Shown here: one piece after another, positions 16,998 to 25,122 of the stretch
Layout of the letters: each line of letters opens with the position of its first letter
How positions within the stretch are numbered: position 1 is the first letter of the stretch
The notes under the pieces: model-generated
Seen by the model: the letters and a program-made list of their open reading frames with translations, nothing else
What the model was told of the DNA's origin: nothing
Database searches by the model: none
Program-made: the position numbers and the translations under genes
NCBI GenBank assembly: GCA_965228445.1
Contig: OZ245813.1
Location: 3,162,001-3,226,000, forward strand
Direction: 5' to 3'
Source: Thalassobaculum sp965228445
GTDB taxonomy: Bacteria; Pseudomonadota; Alphaproteobacteria; Thalassobaculales; Thalassobaculaceae
DNA: 64,000 nt

Positions 16998-17132
16998 CCC
17001 TTCGACACGTCGCTTCGCTCCTGCTCAGGGTGAGGTCGGTGGGGAGAGGAGGTGGTGGAGAAGTCAGAGACGGAGCCCCCTCCCCGATCTCACCCTGAGC
17101 AGCCCCGTTGTGATCCGGGGCGTCTAGAAGGG
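16998..17132. repeat. Palindromic intergenic repeat, family B, copy 1
   Basis: The left arm (16998-17039) contains CCTTCGACACGTCGCTTCGC and CTGCTCAGGGTGAGGTCGG. The right arm (about 17086-17132) contains CTCACCCTGAGCAG and ends CTAGAAGGG, an imperfect inverse. The same arms recur at 17516-17746 and 56393-56493. It lies between rubrerythrin and the GIY-YIG gene. Confidence 0.8.
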
Positions 17133-17157
17133 CTGACCGCGGGGCGATCCTTCAGGC

Positions 17158-17466
17158 TTAGTGGTCAGTGGGGCGGTTGTGATGCTGATGACTGCGCGAG
17201 AACGCCCGCACCGCTTCCCAGTCGCCTCGGATCAACGCTTCCTTCTTGCGCCGGCTCCAGCCTTTCAGACGCTTCTCGACCTCGAACGCGTCCAGATGCC
17301 GCTCGAAGGCCCGCGCCCAGACGAGCGTCACCGGGCGGCGGCACGCGGTGTAGCCGTTGCCCGCACCGAGGGAATGCTCGCCCTGTCGCTCCTCCAGCGG
17401 TTTGCGGGTGGAGCCGACATAGAACGAGCCGTCGCTGCACCGCAGTATATAGACATGGGCGACCAT
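17158..17466 (-). CDS. GIY-YIG nuclease domain protein
   Basis: A 102-residue single-domain GIY-YIG protein of the small UPF0213/YhbQ type. The signature is VYILRCSDGSFYVGSTRKPLEER (Y...YVGST...R), followed by HSLGAGNGYTACRRPVTLVW, and the helix FEVEKRLKGWSRRKKEALI with the catalytic-type Glu. These proteins cut or bind branched or single-strand DNA; this one's role is unknown. ATG at 17466 is the natural domain start. The gene is bracketed by two copies of the family B palindromic repeat. Confidence 0.88.
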   Translation of the reverse strand: MVAHVYILRCSDGSFYVGSTRKPLEERQGEHSLGAGNGYTACRRPVTLVWARAFERHLDAFEVEKRLKGWSRRKKEALIRGDWEAVRAFSRSHQHHNRPTDH

Positions 17467-17515
17467 ACCCGGGGTATGGGAGGGACAGAGCGCTTTATCC
17501 GGGACGCTGGTCCGC

Positions 17516-17746
17516 CCCCTTCGACACGCCCCGGCATGGCCGGGGCTGCTCAGGGTGAGGTCGGAGAAGGAAGCATTGCTCTTCACCCTACCCGACCTTT
17601 CGCCCCGCCCTGCCCGACCGGTCTCCTCGCCTACCCGGCCATTCTCCTCGCCCCACCCGACCGGTCTCCTCGCCTCACCAGCCCGTCCTCCACCCCCACC
17701 CGACCTCACCCTGAGCAGGAGCGCAGCGACGTGTCGAAGGGCGGGC
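17516..17746. repeat. Palindromic intergenic repeat, family B, copy 2, with C-rich interior
   Basis: Arms 17516-17564 and 17700-17746 are inverted copies of the family B sequence (TTCGACACG..., CTGCTCAGGGTGAGGTCGG). The interior is pyrimidine-rich on the top strand and holds a perfect 20-bp direct repeat (CCCGACCGGTCTCCTCGCCT at 17613-17632 and 17656-17675). No gene is evident inside. Confidence 0.8.
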
Positions 17747-17762
17747 ACCGAAGACCTCGGCG

Positions 17763-19706
17763 TTACCGCCGCCCGAACAGCCGTTCGATGTCGCTGAGTT
17801 TCAGTTCCACATAGGTCGGGCGGCCGTGGTTGCACTGGCCGGAATGGGGGGTCGCCTCCATCTGGCGGAGCAGGGCGTTCATCTCCTCCGCATTCAGCCG
17901 CCGCCCCGAGCGCACCGAGCCGTGGCAGGCCATGGTGCCGCAGACGTCGGCCAGACGGTCCTCCAGCGACAGCGCCGTGTCGGTCTCCGCCAGATCCTCC
18001 GCCAGGTCGCGGACCAGGCCGGCGGCGTCGGTCTGGCCGAGCAGGGCCGGCACCTCACGCACCACCACCGCCCCCGGCCCGAAGCCCTCCAGCACCAGGC
18101 CCAGCGCCTCCAGCTCCGGCGCCCGGGCGACCAGCCGGTCGACGGCGGCCTCGTCCAGTTCCACCACCTCGGGCAGCAGCAGGGCCTGGCGGGCGACGCC
18201 GCCGGCCGCCAGAGCCTCCTTCATGCGCTCGTAGACCAGCCGCTCATGGGCGGCGTGCTGGTCGACGATGACCAGGCCGTCGCCCGTCTGGGCGATGATG
18301 TAGTTGGCGTGGACCTGCGCCTTGGCGGCCCCGAGCGGATGGCTGGGGTCGGGCTCCACCGGCATCGGCGCGCTGGTCTCGACCCGCGCCGCCGGCGCGC
18401 TGTCGAAGGCGAAACCGCCCCCCTGAGCACTGCCGTAGCCGCGGTCGCCGTCCGGCGCCTGCCAGGCGGCCTGGGCCTCGGCGAGACCTTGGGACGGGTG
18501 CTGCGGGTAGCGGGTCGCCCAGGCCGCGCTCGCCCCGGAATGCGGGCGCGGATAACCGCCCTGATAAGGCCCCTGATACGCAGTCTCCTGGGGCCGGAAC
18601 GCGCCCAGGGTGGCGGTGCCGACGGTGGTCGACGCCCGGTGGCCGGCCTCGGCCAGGGCGTGCTTCAGCGCCCCGACGATCAGGCCGCGCACCAGCCCGG
18701 CATCGCGGAACCGCACCTCGGTCTTGGCCGGATGCACGTTCACGTCCACCTCCTCGGCCGGCAGGTCGAGGAACAGGGCCAGCATCGGGTGGCGGTCGGA
18801 GGAGATGAAATCCATATAGGCGCCGCGCACGGCCCCCAGCAGCAGCTTGTCGCGCACCGGGCGGCCGTTGACGAACAGGAACTGCTGGGCGCTGGTCCGC
18901 TTGTGCAGGGTCGGCAGGCCGGCATGGCCGGTCAGCCGGTAGCCCGACCGCTCGGCATTGACCGGCAGCGCATTGTCCTCGAACTCGCGCCCGAGAATGG
19001 CGCCCAGGCGGGCCAGACGGGCCCGGTACGGGTCGTCGCCGGTGGCGAGATCCGGCGCGGCGGCGAGATCCAGCAGGGTGCGGCTGCCGTCGCCGAGCGA
19101 GAAGGCGACCTCCGGATGGGCCATGGCCAGGCGCTGGATGATCTCCACCGCATGGCCCTGCTCGGTGCGCGGGGCCTTCAGGAACTTCAGGCGGGCCGGG
19201 GTGGCGAAGAACAGGTCGCGCACCTCCACCCGGGTGCCGGCGGTCAGGGCGGCCGGCTCCGGCGGGGTCAGCCGCCCGCCCTCAACCCGGATCCGCCAAG
19301 CGCCCTCGCCGCCGCGGGCCCGCGAGGTGATCGACAGCCGGCTGACCGCGCCGATGGACGGCAGCGCCTCGCCGCGGAAGCCCAGGGTGGCGATATGGGT
19401 GAGGTCGTCGTCGGGCAGCTTGGAGGTGGCGTGGCGCTCCACCGCCAGGGACAGGCCGTCGGCCTCCATGCCGCAGCCGTCGTCGGACACCTGGATCAGG
19501 GTCCGCCCGCCGTCGCGCAGCACGATATCGATGCGCCGGGCCCCGGCGTCGAGGGCGTTCTCCACCAGTTCCTTCAGGGCGCTGGCCGGCCGCTCCACCA
19601 CCTCGCCGGCGGCGATCTGGTTGACCAGGGTCTCCGGCAGACGCCGCAGCGTCGGCATCGGGGACGCGGCCGAGGTGCCCGCAGCGCTGCCGGCGCCCTC
19701 CGGCAT
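17763..19706 (-). CDS. mutL: DNA mismatch repair protein MutL, endonuclease type
   Basis: MutL links MutS mismatch recognition to strand removal. The 647-residue protein has the GHKL ATPase motifs LKELVENALDAGA, DDGCGM and TLGFRGEAL. A long variable linker rich in Gly, Tyr and Pro follows. The C-terminal domain has DQHAAHERLVYE, matching the metal-binding DQHA(x)2E(x)4E motif of nicking MutL proteins, plus CHGSVRSGRRL and CNHGRP. So it probably nicks DNA itself. Its ATG overlaps the pgi stop as ATGA, giving translational coupling; an alternative ATG lies at 19658. Confidence 0.96.
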   Translation of the reverse strand: MPEGAGSAAGTSAASPMPTLRRLPETLVNQIAAGEVVERPASALKELVENALDAGARRIDIVLRDGGRTLIQVSDDGCGMEADGLSLAVERHATSKLPDDDLTHIATLGFRGEALPSIGAVSRLSITSRARGGEGAWRIRVEGGRLTPPEPAALTAGTRVEVRDLFFATPARLKFLKAPRTEQGHAVEIIQRLAMAHPEVAFSLGDGSRTLLDLAAAPDLATGDDPYRARLARLGAILGREFEDNALPVNAERSGYRLTGHAGLPTLHKRTSAQQFLFVNGRPVRDKLLLGAVRGAYMDFISSDRHPMLALFLDLPAEEVDVNVHPAKTEVRFRDAGLVRGLIVGALKHALAEAGHRASTTVGTATLGAFRPQETAYQGPYQGGYPRPHSGASAAWATRYPQHPSQGLAEAQAAWQAPDGDRGYGSAQGGGFAFDSAPAARVETSAPMPVEPDPSHPLGAAKAQVHANYIIAQTGDGLVIVDQHAAHERLVYERMKEALAAGGVARQALLLPEVVELDEAAVDRLVARAPELEALGLVLEGFGPGAVVVREVPALLGQTDAAGLVRDLAEDLAETDTALSLEDRLADVCGTMACHGSVRSGRRLNAEEMNALLRQMEATPHSGQCNHGRPTYVELKLSDIERLFGRR

Positions 19707-21013
19707 CAGGTCGCCTCGCGCAGGAACTGACGGGCCAGCACCTTGCTCTCCTCGACCGCCGGCTGGTCGAAGGCGTCGATGCCGAGCATCTGGGCGGCGG
19801 CGATGGTCTCCAGGATGAACTGCATCATCAGCCCGCCCAGCACCTCCTCGTTCAGGGTGGTGAAGCGGATCACCCGGGTCGGGCGGCCGTTGCGGATCAG
19901 GGTGTCGATGGTCGCCCGCTGCTCCGCCGCCATCAGGTCGCCCATGGTGCGGCCGACCAGATAGTCGAGGGATTCCGCCGCGGCGCCGGCGATCTCGGCG
20001 CGTACCCGGCCGCCGCGGCCGCGCGGGTCGCTGCAGATCACGGTGAACAGCTTGTCGCGCGGGCCGGCGAGATAGAGCTGCATCTGGCTGTGCTGGTCGA
20101 CCGCGCCGAGCGCGTTGACCGGGGTGGTGCCGTGGCCCTCCTTGCCCAGGCTCTCGGCCCAAAGCTGGCGGAACCAGAAGGACAGCCGGTCGAGCCGGTC
20201 GACATAGGGCAGCAGGACGGTCTGGTTGATGCCGTGGTCGCGGGCGAGCGCCACGTTGACCGCCGCGCCGGCGATCGCCGGATCGTCCAAAGGATTGTCG
20301 GTCGACAGGGCCGCGTCGAGCACGGCGGCGGCCCCCCGGCGCACCCCCTCCACGTCGACTCCGGCGATGGCGGCGGGCAGCAGACCGGTGACCGACAGGG
20401 CGGAGAACCGGCCGCCGACCTTGGGGTCGTGCTCCAGGCAGAACAGGCCATGCTCGGAGGCGATGCGGCGCAGCGGGTTGTCGGTCGCCTCGGCGATGCA
20501 GGTGATGTGGGTGCCCAGGTTCTCGCTGCCGATCCGGTCGATCAGCCGGTCGATGACCACCAGCAGCTGGGTCAGGGTCTCCGCCGTGCCGCCGGACTTG
20601 GAGATCGCCAGGAACCCGGTGCGGCCCATGTCCAGGCGCGCCAGCCGGGCGTCGAAGCCGATCGGGTCGATGTTGTCGAGGAAATGCACCCGCGGACCGG
20701 TCACCCCGCCGCCGTCGACCAGGGCGCAGAGCGTCGCGCCGCCCAGGGAGGAGCCGCCGATGCCGAGCACGACCACGTCGTCGTAGAGCGACCGGTAGCG
20801 GTCGACGATGGGCTTCCAGGCGACGAAATCGTCGCGCCGGCGCGGCAGGGTCAGGACCGGCAGGCTGCCGTCGTCGCGCCGGGCGCGGATGAACTCCAGC
20901 GCGGCACCGCCGGCCTCGCCCATCGCCTCGAACGTGTCGCGCGGCAGCCCGGCGGCGGTCTTGTGGGCGAAGCAGGCGTCAATGTCGTTGGCGATCGGCA
21001 GTTCGTGCAGCAT
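19706..21013 (-). CDS. pgi: Glucose-6-phosphate isomerase
   Basis: Pgi interconverts glucose-6-phosphate and fructose-6-phosphate. The 435-residue protein is of the short bacterial type, with no long N-terminal extension. It has the SIS-fold phosphate loop VVVLGIGGSSLGGATL, the second sugar-phosphate site LAISKSGGTAETL, the signature region FSALSVTGLLPAAIAG, and DQHSQMQLYLAG. The start at 21013 is chosen because AGGAG lies six bases upstream; a TTG seven codons earlier is less likely. It overlaps mutL at its stop. Confidence 0.95.
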   Translation of the reverse strand: MLHELPIANDIDACFAHKTAAGLPRDTFEAMGEAGGAALEFIRARRDDGSLPVLTLPRRRDDFVAWKPIVDRYRSLYDDVVVLGIGGSSLGGATLCALVDGGGVTGPRVHFLDNIDPIGFDARLARLDMGRTGFLAISKSGGTAETLTQLLVVIDRLIDRIGSENLGTHITCIAEATDNPLRRIASEHGLFCLEHDPKVGGRFSALSVTGLLPAAIAGVDVEGVRRGAAAVLDAALSTDNPLDDPAIAGAAVNVALARDHGINQTVLLPYVDRLDRLSFWFRQLWAESLGKEGHGTTPVNALGAVDQHSQMQLYLAGPRDKLFTVICSDPRGRGGRVRAEIAGAAAESLDYLVGRTMGDLMAAEQRATIDTLIRNGRPTRVIRFTTLNEEVLGGLMMQFILETIAAAQMLGIDAFDQPAVEESKVLARQFLREAT

Positions 21014-21090
21014 CCGGCTCTCCTGTCCCGTCAAGGTAGTCGATCGCCGCCCCTGCCGTCATCCATGCTCCGGCGGTCCCGGCGGCGGCG

Positions 21091-22419
21091 TCAGCCGCCG
21101 GACGCCGGCGCGGCGGGCTCGATCCCCTCAGGTTGACCGGCGACGACCACGGTCAATTCCTTTGCCCGGTACAGTTTTGCCGCGACCCGGCGGGCATCCT
21201 CCAGATTGATCCCGCCATAGATCTCCTCCAGCCGGTCGAGATAGTCGATCGGCCGGTCGTTCTCCTGCAGCGAGACCAGGATCGCGGCGATGCCGTCCGA
21301 ATCGGTCAGGCCGAGCGGGAAGGAGCCGAGCAGATAGGTGCGGGCGTCGTCCAGCTCCTCCTGGGTCGGCCCGCTCTCGGCCATGCGCTCCCATTCCTGC
21401 CGCACCAGGGCGACCGCCTCGGCCACCCGGGCGTTCTGCGAGGCGAGGCCGCCCATGACCAGCGGCGCGTGGTCCAGCGGCAGCAGATAGGCCCACACGC
21501 CGTAGACCAGGCCGCGCTTCTCGCGGATCTCCTCCATCAGCCGCGAGCCGAAGCCGCCGGCCATGACCCGGTTCAGCAGGTTCGCGGTGAACCAGTCCGG
21601 ATCCTCGCGGTCGATCCCCGCCTGGCCGAAGACGACGACGGACTGGGGGATGCTGAGATCGACGACGATGGTCTCGCCGTCATGCACCGGGACGGTGTCC
21701 TCCACCGGCTGCACGCCCGACGTCTCCGGCAGGCCGCCGAACACGGTGTCGAGCAGGGTGCCGAGCTCCTCGGCGCTGATGTCGCCGACCGCGCCGACCA
21801 CCAGATCCTCGCGGGTCAGCACCGCGTCGGCGAAGCCGTGCAGGTCCTCCGCGGTCACCGCCGCGACGCTCTCCAGCGTGCCGTCGCCGGACCGGCCGTA
21901 GGGGTGGTCAGGGAAGCTGGTGGCCCACCAGGTGCGGCTGGCGATGGTCTGCGGGTCCTGCAGGCTGCGGCGCAGGGAGGCGGCGATCTGGGCGCGGATC
22001 CGCTCCACCGGCTCCGGATCGAAGCGCGGCTCGGTCAGCGCCAGGCGCAGCAGGTCGACCGCCTTGTCCCGGGTCTCGGTCAGGGTGACCAGTCGGCCCG
22101 AGAACCGGTCGGAGCGGCTGTCGAAGCGCAGGGTGATCGAATTGTCCGCCAGCGCCTTCTGGAACGCCTGGGAATCGAGGTCGCCGGCGCCCTCGTCGAG
22201 CAGGCCGGAGACCAGACGGGCGCGTCCCTCCTTGCCCTCCGGATCGGCCGACTCGCCACCGCGGAAGGAGAAGTTCAGGGACAGGATCGGATTGCGGTGG
22301 TCCTCCACCAGCCAGGCCCGGACCCCGCCCGGGCTGGTGACCGGCTGGATCTCCAGCGCCAGGGCGGCGCCGGGACCCAGGACGAGGATGCAGACGGCAA
22401 GTCGCAGAAGGCTCTTCAT
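21091..22419 (-). CDS. M16-family peptidase, non-catalytic subunit
   Basis: A 442-residue secreted M16 (pitrilysin/mitochondrial processing peptidase-like) protein with an N-terminal signal peptide (MKSLLRLAVCILVLGPGAALA). The inverted zinc motif HxxEH is missing: the equivalent region reads ARLVSGLLDEGAGDLDS. The substrate-binding C-terminal pattern EIREKRGLVYGVWAY is kept. It starts five bases after the stop of the active M16 gene, so the two probably form a heterodimer in the periplasm with this as substrate-binding half. Confidence 0.93.
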   Translation of the reverse strand: MKSLLRLAVCILVLGPGAALALEIQPVTSPGGVRAWLVEDHRNPILSLNFSFRGGESADPEGKEGRARLVSGLLDEGAGDLDSQAFQKALADNSITLRFDSRSDRFSGRLVTLTETRDKAVDLLRLALTEPRFDPEPVERIRAQIAASLRRSLQDPQTIASRTWWATSFPDHPYGRSGDGTLESVAAVTAEDLHGFADAVLTREDLVVGAVGDISAEELGTLLDTVFGGLPETSGVQPVEDTVPVHDGETIVVDLSIPQSVVVFGQAGIDREDPDWFTANLLNRVMAGGFGSRLMEEIREKRGLVYGVWAYLLPLDHAPLVMGGLASQNARVAEAVALVRQEWERMAESGPTQEELDDARTYLLGSFPLGLTDSDGIAAILVSLQENDRPIDYLDRLEEIYGGINLEDARRVAAKLYRAKELTVVVAGQPEGIEPAAPASGG

Positions 22420-22424
22420 GGCGC

Positions 22425-23777
22425 TCAGCTCCGGGGCTCGGGGCGCAGGATGCTGGTGACCGACTGCGGCGCGACGATCACGGCGCGCAGGGCCTCCAGG
22501 ACGGCGTCGGGGGTGACGGCGCCGATCCGGTCGGGCCAGTCCTCCACGTCGGCGATGCTGCCGCCGGAGGCGAGTTCGGTGCCGAACAGCCGGGCGGGGG
22601 CGAGGGAGTCGTCGCGGGCGAAGATCGCGCTCCGCTTCATGCGGGTGACCGCCGAGGAGACCTCCTCCGCGGTGACGCCGTCGCGCAGCATGCGGTCGAT
22701 CTCGGCCTTCATCGCCAGCTCCAGATCCTCCACGCTCACCTCGGCGCGCGGGCTGGCGTAAACGATGAATGTCTGCGGGCCGAGACCGGACGGGCCGTAG
22801 CCGGCGCCGGCATAGACCGCCTTGGCCTGCTCGACCACCAGCGACCGGTACAGCCGGCTGGTGGTGCCGCCGCCGAGGATCTCGGCCGCCACCTCCAGGG
22901 CCGGGACCAGGGCGCTGTCGCCCCAGACCTGCCCGGGGGCGAGCCAGCGGCGCGACCAGGTCGGCTGATCGACGCGGGGATGGGTCCCCTCGATCCGCCG
23001 GGCGGCGAGCTGTGCCGGTTCGCCTCCCCGCAGGGCGACGCGATCCGGGATCTCGCGGGCCTCGATCCGCCCGTAGGTCCCCTCCGCCAGGTCGCGCACC
23101 TCGTCGGCGGTCACATCGCCGGCGACCACCAGCACCGCGTTGTTCGGCGCGTACCAGGTCCGGTAGAACGCCTCGGCATCCTCCTGAGTCAGGGCGGCGA
23201 CCTCCTCCTCCCAGCCGATGATCGGGATCCGGTAGGGATAGGCGAGATACGTGGCGGCCATCACCTGTTCGCCGTGCAGGGAGGAGGGGTCGTTGTCGAT
23301 CCGCGACCGGCGCTCCTCGCGCACCACCTCGAGCTCCGGAGCGATCTGGTCCGCCGGCAGCTTCAGATTGGCCATCCGGTCGGCCTCCAGCTCCATCATC
23401 CGGCCGAGATGCTGCTTGGCGACGTTCTGGTAGTAGCCGGTGTAATCGTAGGAGGTGAACGCGTTCTCCTGGCCGCCGATGCGCTTGATGATCGCCGAGA
23501 ACTCGCCCGGGGCCACCGTGTCGGTGCCCTTGAACATCAGGTGTTCCAGGAAATGGGCGATGCCGGACTTGCCCTTCGGCTCGTCCGCCGACCCGACCTT
23601 GTAGAACACCATGTGGCTGACCACCGGGGCGCGGTCGTTCTCGATCACCACCACCTGCAGCCCGTTCGCCAGGGTGAAGGTGACCGGGTCGAACACCGCC
23701 GCGCGGGCCGGCGCGGCCAGAACGAGCAGCAGGGACAGGAGGCCGAGCAGACGGCCGGGGAGGGAGAGGAGTCGCAT
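22425..23777 (-). CDS. M16-family zinc peptidase, catalytic subunit
   Basis: A 450-residue periplasmic peptidase. The signal peptide is the hydrophobic segment ending APARAA. The inverted zinc site is HFLEHLMFKGT (HxxEH), with the third ligand Glu expected in EREVV-type sequence, here ELEVVREERRSR. The start at 23777 gives a clean signal peptide; codons further upstream in frame add a non-secretory leader. It is the first gene of the M16 pair. The lipoprotein gene on the same strand lies 211 bases upstream. Confidence 0.94.
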   Translation of the reverse strand: MRLLSLPGRLLGLLSLLLVLAAPARAAVFDPVTFTLANGLQVVVIENDRAPVVSHMVFYKVGSADEPKGKSGIAHFLEHLMFKGTDTVAPGEFSAIIKRIGGQENAFTSYDYTGYYQNVAKQHLGRMMELEADRMANLKLPADQIAPELEVVREERRSRIDNDPSSLHGEQVMAATYLAYPYRIPIIGWEEEVAALTQEDAEAFYRTWYAPNNAVLVVAGDVTADEVRDLAEGTYGRIEAREIPDRVALRGGEPAQLAARRIEGTHPRVDQPTWSRRWLAPGQVWGDSALVPALEVAAEILGGGTTSRLYRSLVVEQAKAVYAGAGYGPSGLGPQTFIVYASPRAEVSVEDLELAMKAEIDRMLRDGVTAEEVSSAVTRMKRSAIFARDDSLAPARLFGTELASGGSIADVEDWPDRIGAVTPDAVLEALRAVIVAPQSVTSILRPEPRS

Positions 23778-23876
23778 CGCCGAGATTCTCCGTGCGGACA
23801 GCAGGCACGCGTCAGACATGGCGGTGCGACAGCCGTTCGTCAAACCGCCGGGGACCGCAGCGGCGGCGCCGGGTCC

Positions 23877-23892
23877 GGCGGACCGGTCCGCC
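23877..23892. other. 16-bp perfect palindrome upstream of the M16 pair
   Basis: GGCGGACCGGTCCGCC is a perfect palindrome in the 211-base gap between the DUF3035 gene and the M16 genes. It may be an operator or, as RNA, part of a terminator. No T-run is seen. Confidence 0.4.
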
Positions 23893-23988
23893 GCGCCGCG
23901 AGGCCGGCGATACAACGGGGAGAATGAGGCAACTTCGCGGCCGGCACGGGTCGATTTTGGGCCCCGTGCCGGTCAATGCGGTCGCGGA

Positions 23989-24621
23989 TCAGAACAGCCG
24001 CTGCAGCAGGCCCTGGCGGTTGCGCGTGATGGTCGGCAGCTCGCCCTCGTTCGGCTTGCGGCCCAGGGCGGCGTTCTCCTGCAGACGCTGCTGCTCCTTG
24101 CCGGCGTCGAGCAGCACGCCCGGCTCGGGATCGTCCTTCCAGAACAGCAGCCGGTCGATCGGGTAGCGGGTCTCGTAGACGTAGTCGGCCGTCTCCTGGT
24201 CCACCGTCTCGCGGATGCCGGCCTCGGCCTGGTCGACGCCGAGCTGCTGGCGGAACTTGGCCTCGCCGATCGAGTTCACCACGACCGGCGCCGCGGGCAC
24301 GGCGTTCGGGTTGGTGGTCGACGCACGCGCGGACCGGCCGAGAATCCGCTCGGCGGCGGCATCGGTGGTCGAGCGCTCCTGCGGCCGCGGGGTACCGGGG
24401 CGCGGCGGGCGCAGGTCGTAGTTCGGCGGCAGCGCCAGCGGGGCGCGGGCCACCACCTGGAACTCGTCCGGCGGATCCTTGGTCTGGCCCAGCGCGTCGC
24501 GGAGCTGGCCGCAGCCGCCCAGACCGACGGCCATGATGACCGCCAGCACGGCGGCCGGAACGATGCGGGCAGCGCGCCGCGTGATGCGCGCCCGGTCGAC
24601 GGTCTCACCCATCGTTTCCAT
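23989..24621 (-). CDS. DUF3035 lipoprotein, BamF-like
   Basis: A 210-residue outer-membrane-type lipoprotein. After a basic head, a hydrophobic segment ends in the lipobox VGLGGCGQL. The mature part starts Pro-rich (PLALPPNYDLRPPRPGTPRP), the hallmark of DUF3035 proteins. Those include the BamF subunit of the outer-membrane assembly machine in Caulobacter. The end carries a long charged helix and TITRNRQGLLQRLF. It overlaps the 3' end of lspA by 17 bases if ATG 24621 is used, or 8 if ATG 24612 is used. Linkage with lspA, the lipoprotein signal peptidase, is apt. Confidence 0.9.
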   Translation of the reverse strand: METMGETVDRARITRRAARIVPAAVLAVIMAVGLGGCGQLRDALGQTKDPPDEFQVVARAPLALPPNYDLRPPRPGTPRPQERSTTDAAAERILGRSARASTTNPNAVPAAPVVVNSIGEAKFRQQLGVDQAEAGIRETVDQETADYVYETRYPIDRLLFWKDDPEPGVLLDAGKEQQRLQENAALGRKPNEGELPTITRNRQGLLQRLF

Positions 24622-25111
24622 GTCCTCCCTCGGTCTCCCCTTTGCGGGTGCCGATGCCGAAGGCATCGAGCAGCAAGAGGCCGACGCCTAAGGTAATCGC
24701 AGAATCAGCAATGTTGAAAGCTGGCCAGTGCCAGCCGCCATAGTGCACGTCGATGAAATCGACCACGGCGCCGTATAGCACGCGATCGATCACGTTGCCG
24801 ACCGCCCCGCCGATCACCGCGCCGAGGCCCAGGATCAGCGGCCAGCCGGTGGCCCGGGCCAGCCAGACCCCCATGAAGACGCAGACCAGCACGGCGAAGC
24901 CGCTGAGCGCCCAGGGTCCCCAGTCCGACGAACTCGACAGCAGCCCGAAGCTGACGCCCCGGTTCCAGACCGGCACGAAGTCGAGGAACGGCAGGATCGG
25001 CACCCGGCGCGGCGGGTCGAACAGCGCCGAGAGCGCCCACAGCTTGGTCGCCTGGTCGGCGATGACGACCAGAACGCCGAGCCCGAGCCCGCGGGTGAGC
25101 GCCGAGTTCAT
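24605..25111 (-). CDS. lspA: Lipoprotein signal peptidase LspA
   Basis: LspA cleaves signal peptides of prolipoproteins in the inner membrane. The 168-residue protein has four hydrophobic helices and the conserved boxes DQATK, NRGVSFGLL, GNVIDR and VVDFIDVHYGGWHWPAFNIADS, with the two catalytic Asp in the last two. The ATG at 25111 follows the ileS stop by 11 bases. It is an ileS-lspA operon, as in many bacteria. Confidence 0.96.
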   Translation of the reverse strand: MNSALTRGLGLGVLVVIADQATKLWALSALFDPPRRVPILPFLDFVPVWNRGVSFGLLSSSSDWGPWALSGFAVLVCVFMGVWLARATGWPLILGLGAVIGGAVGNVIDRVLYGAVVDFIDVHYGGWHWPAFNIADSAITLGVGLLLLDAFGIGTRKGETEGGHGNDG

Positions 25112-25122
25112 AACCCCGATGC

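Noticed and set aside
17467..17835. N-terminal extension of the GIY-YIG frame through the repeat region
   Set aside because: The extra sequence is translated palindromic repeat and C-rich filler. The domain starts at MVAHVYIL, residue 1 of the short form.
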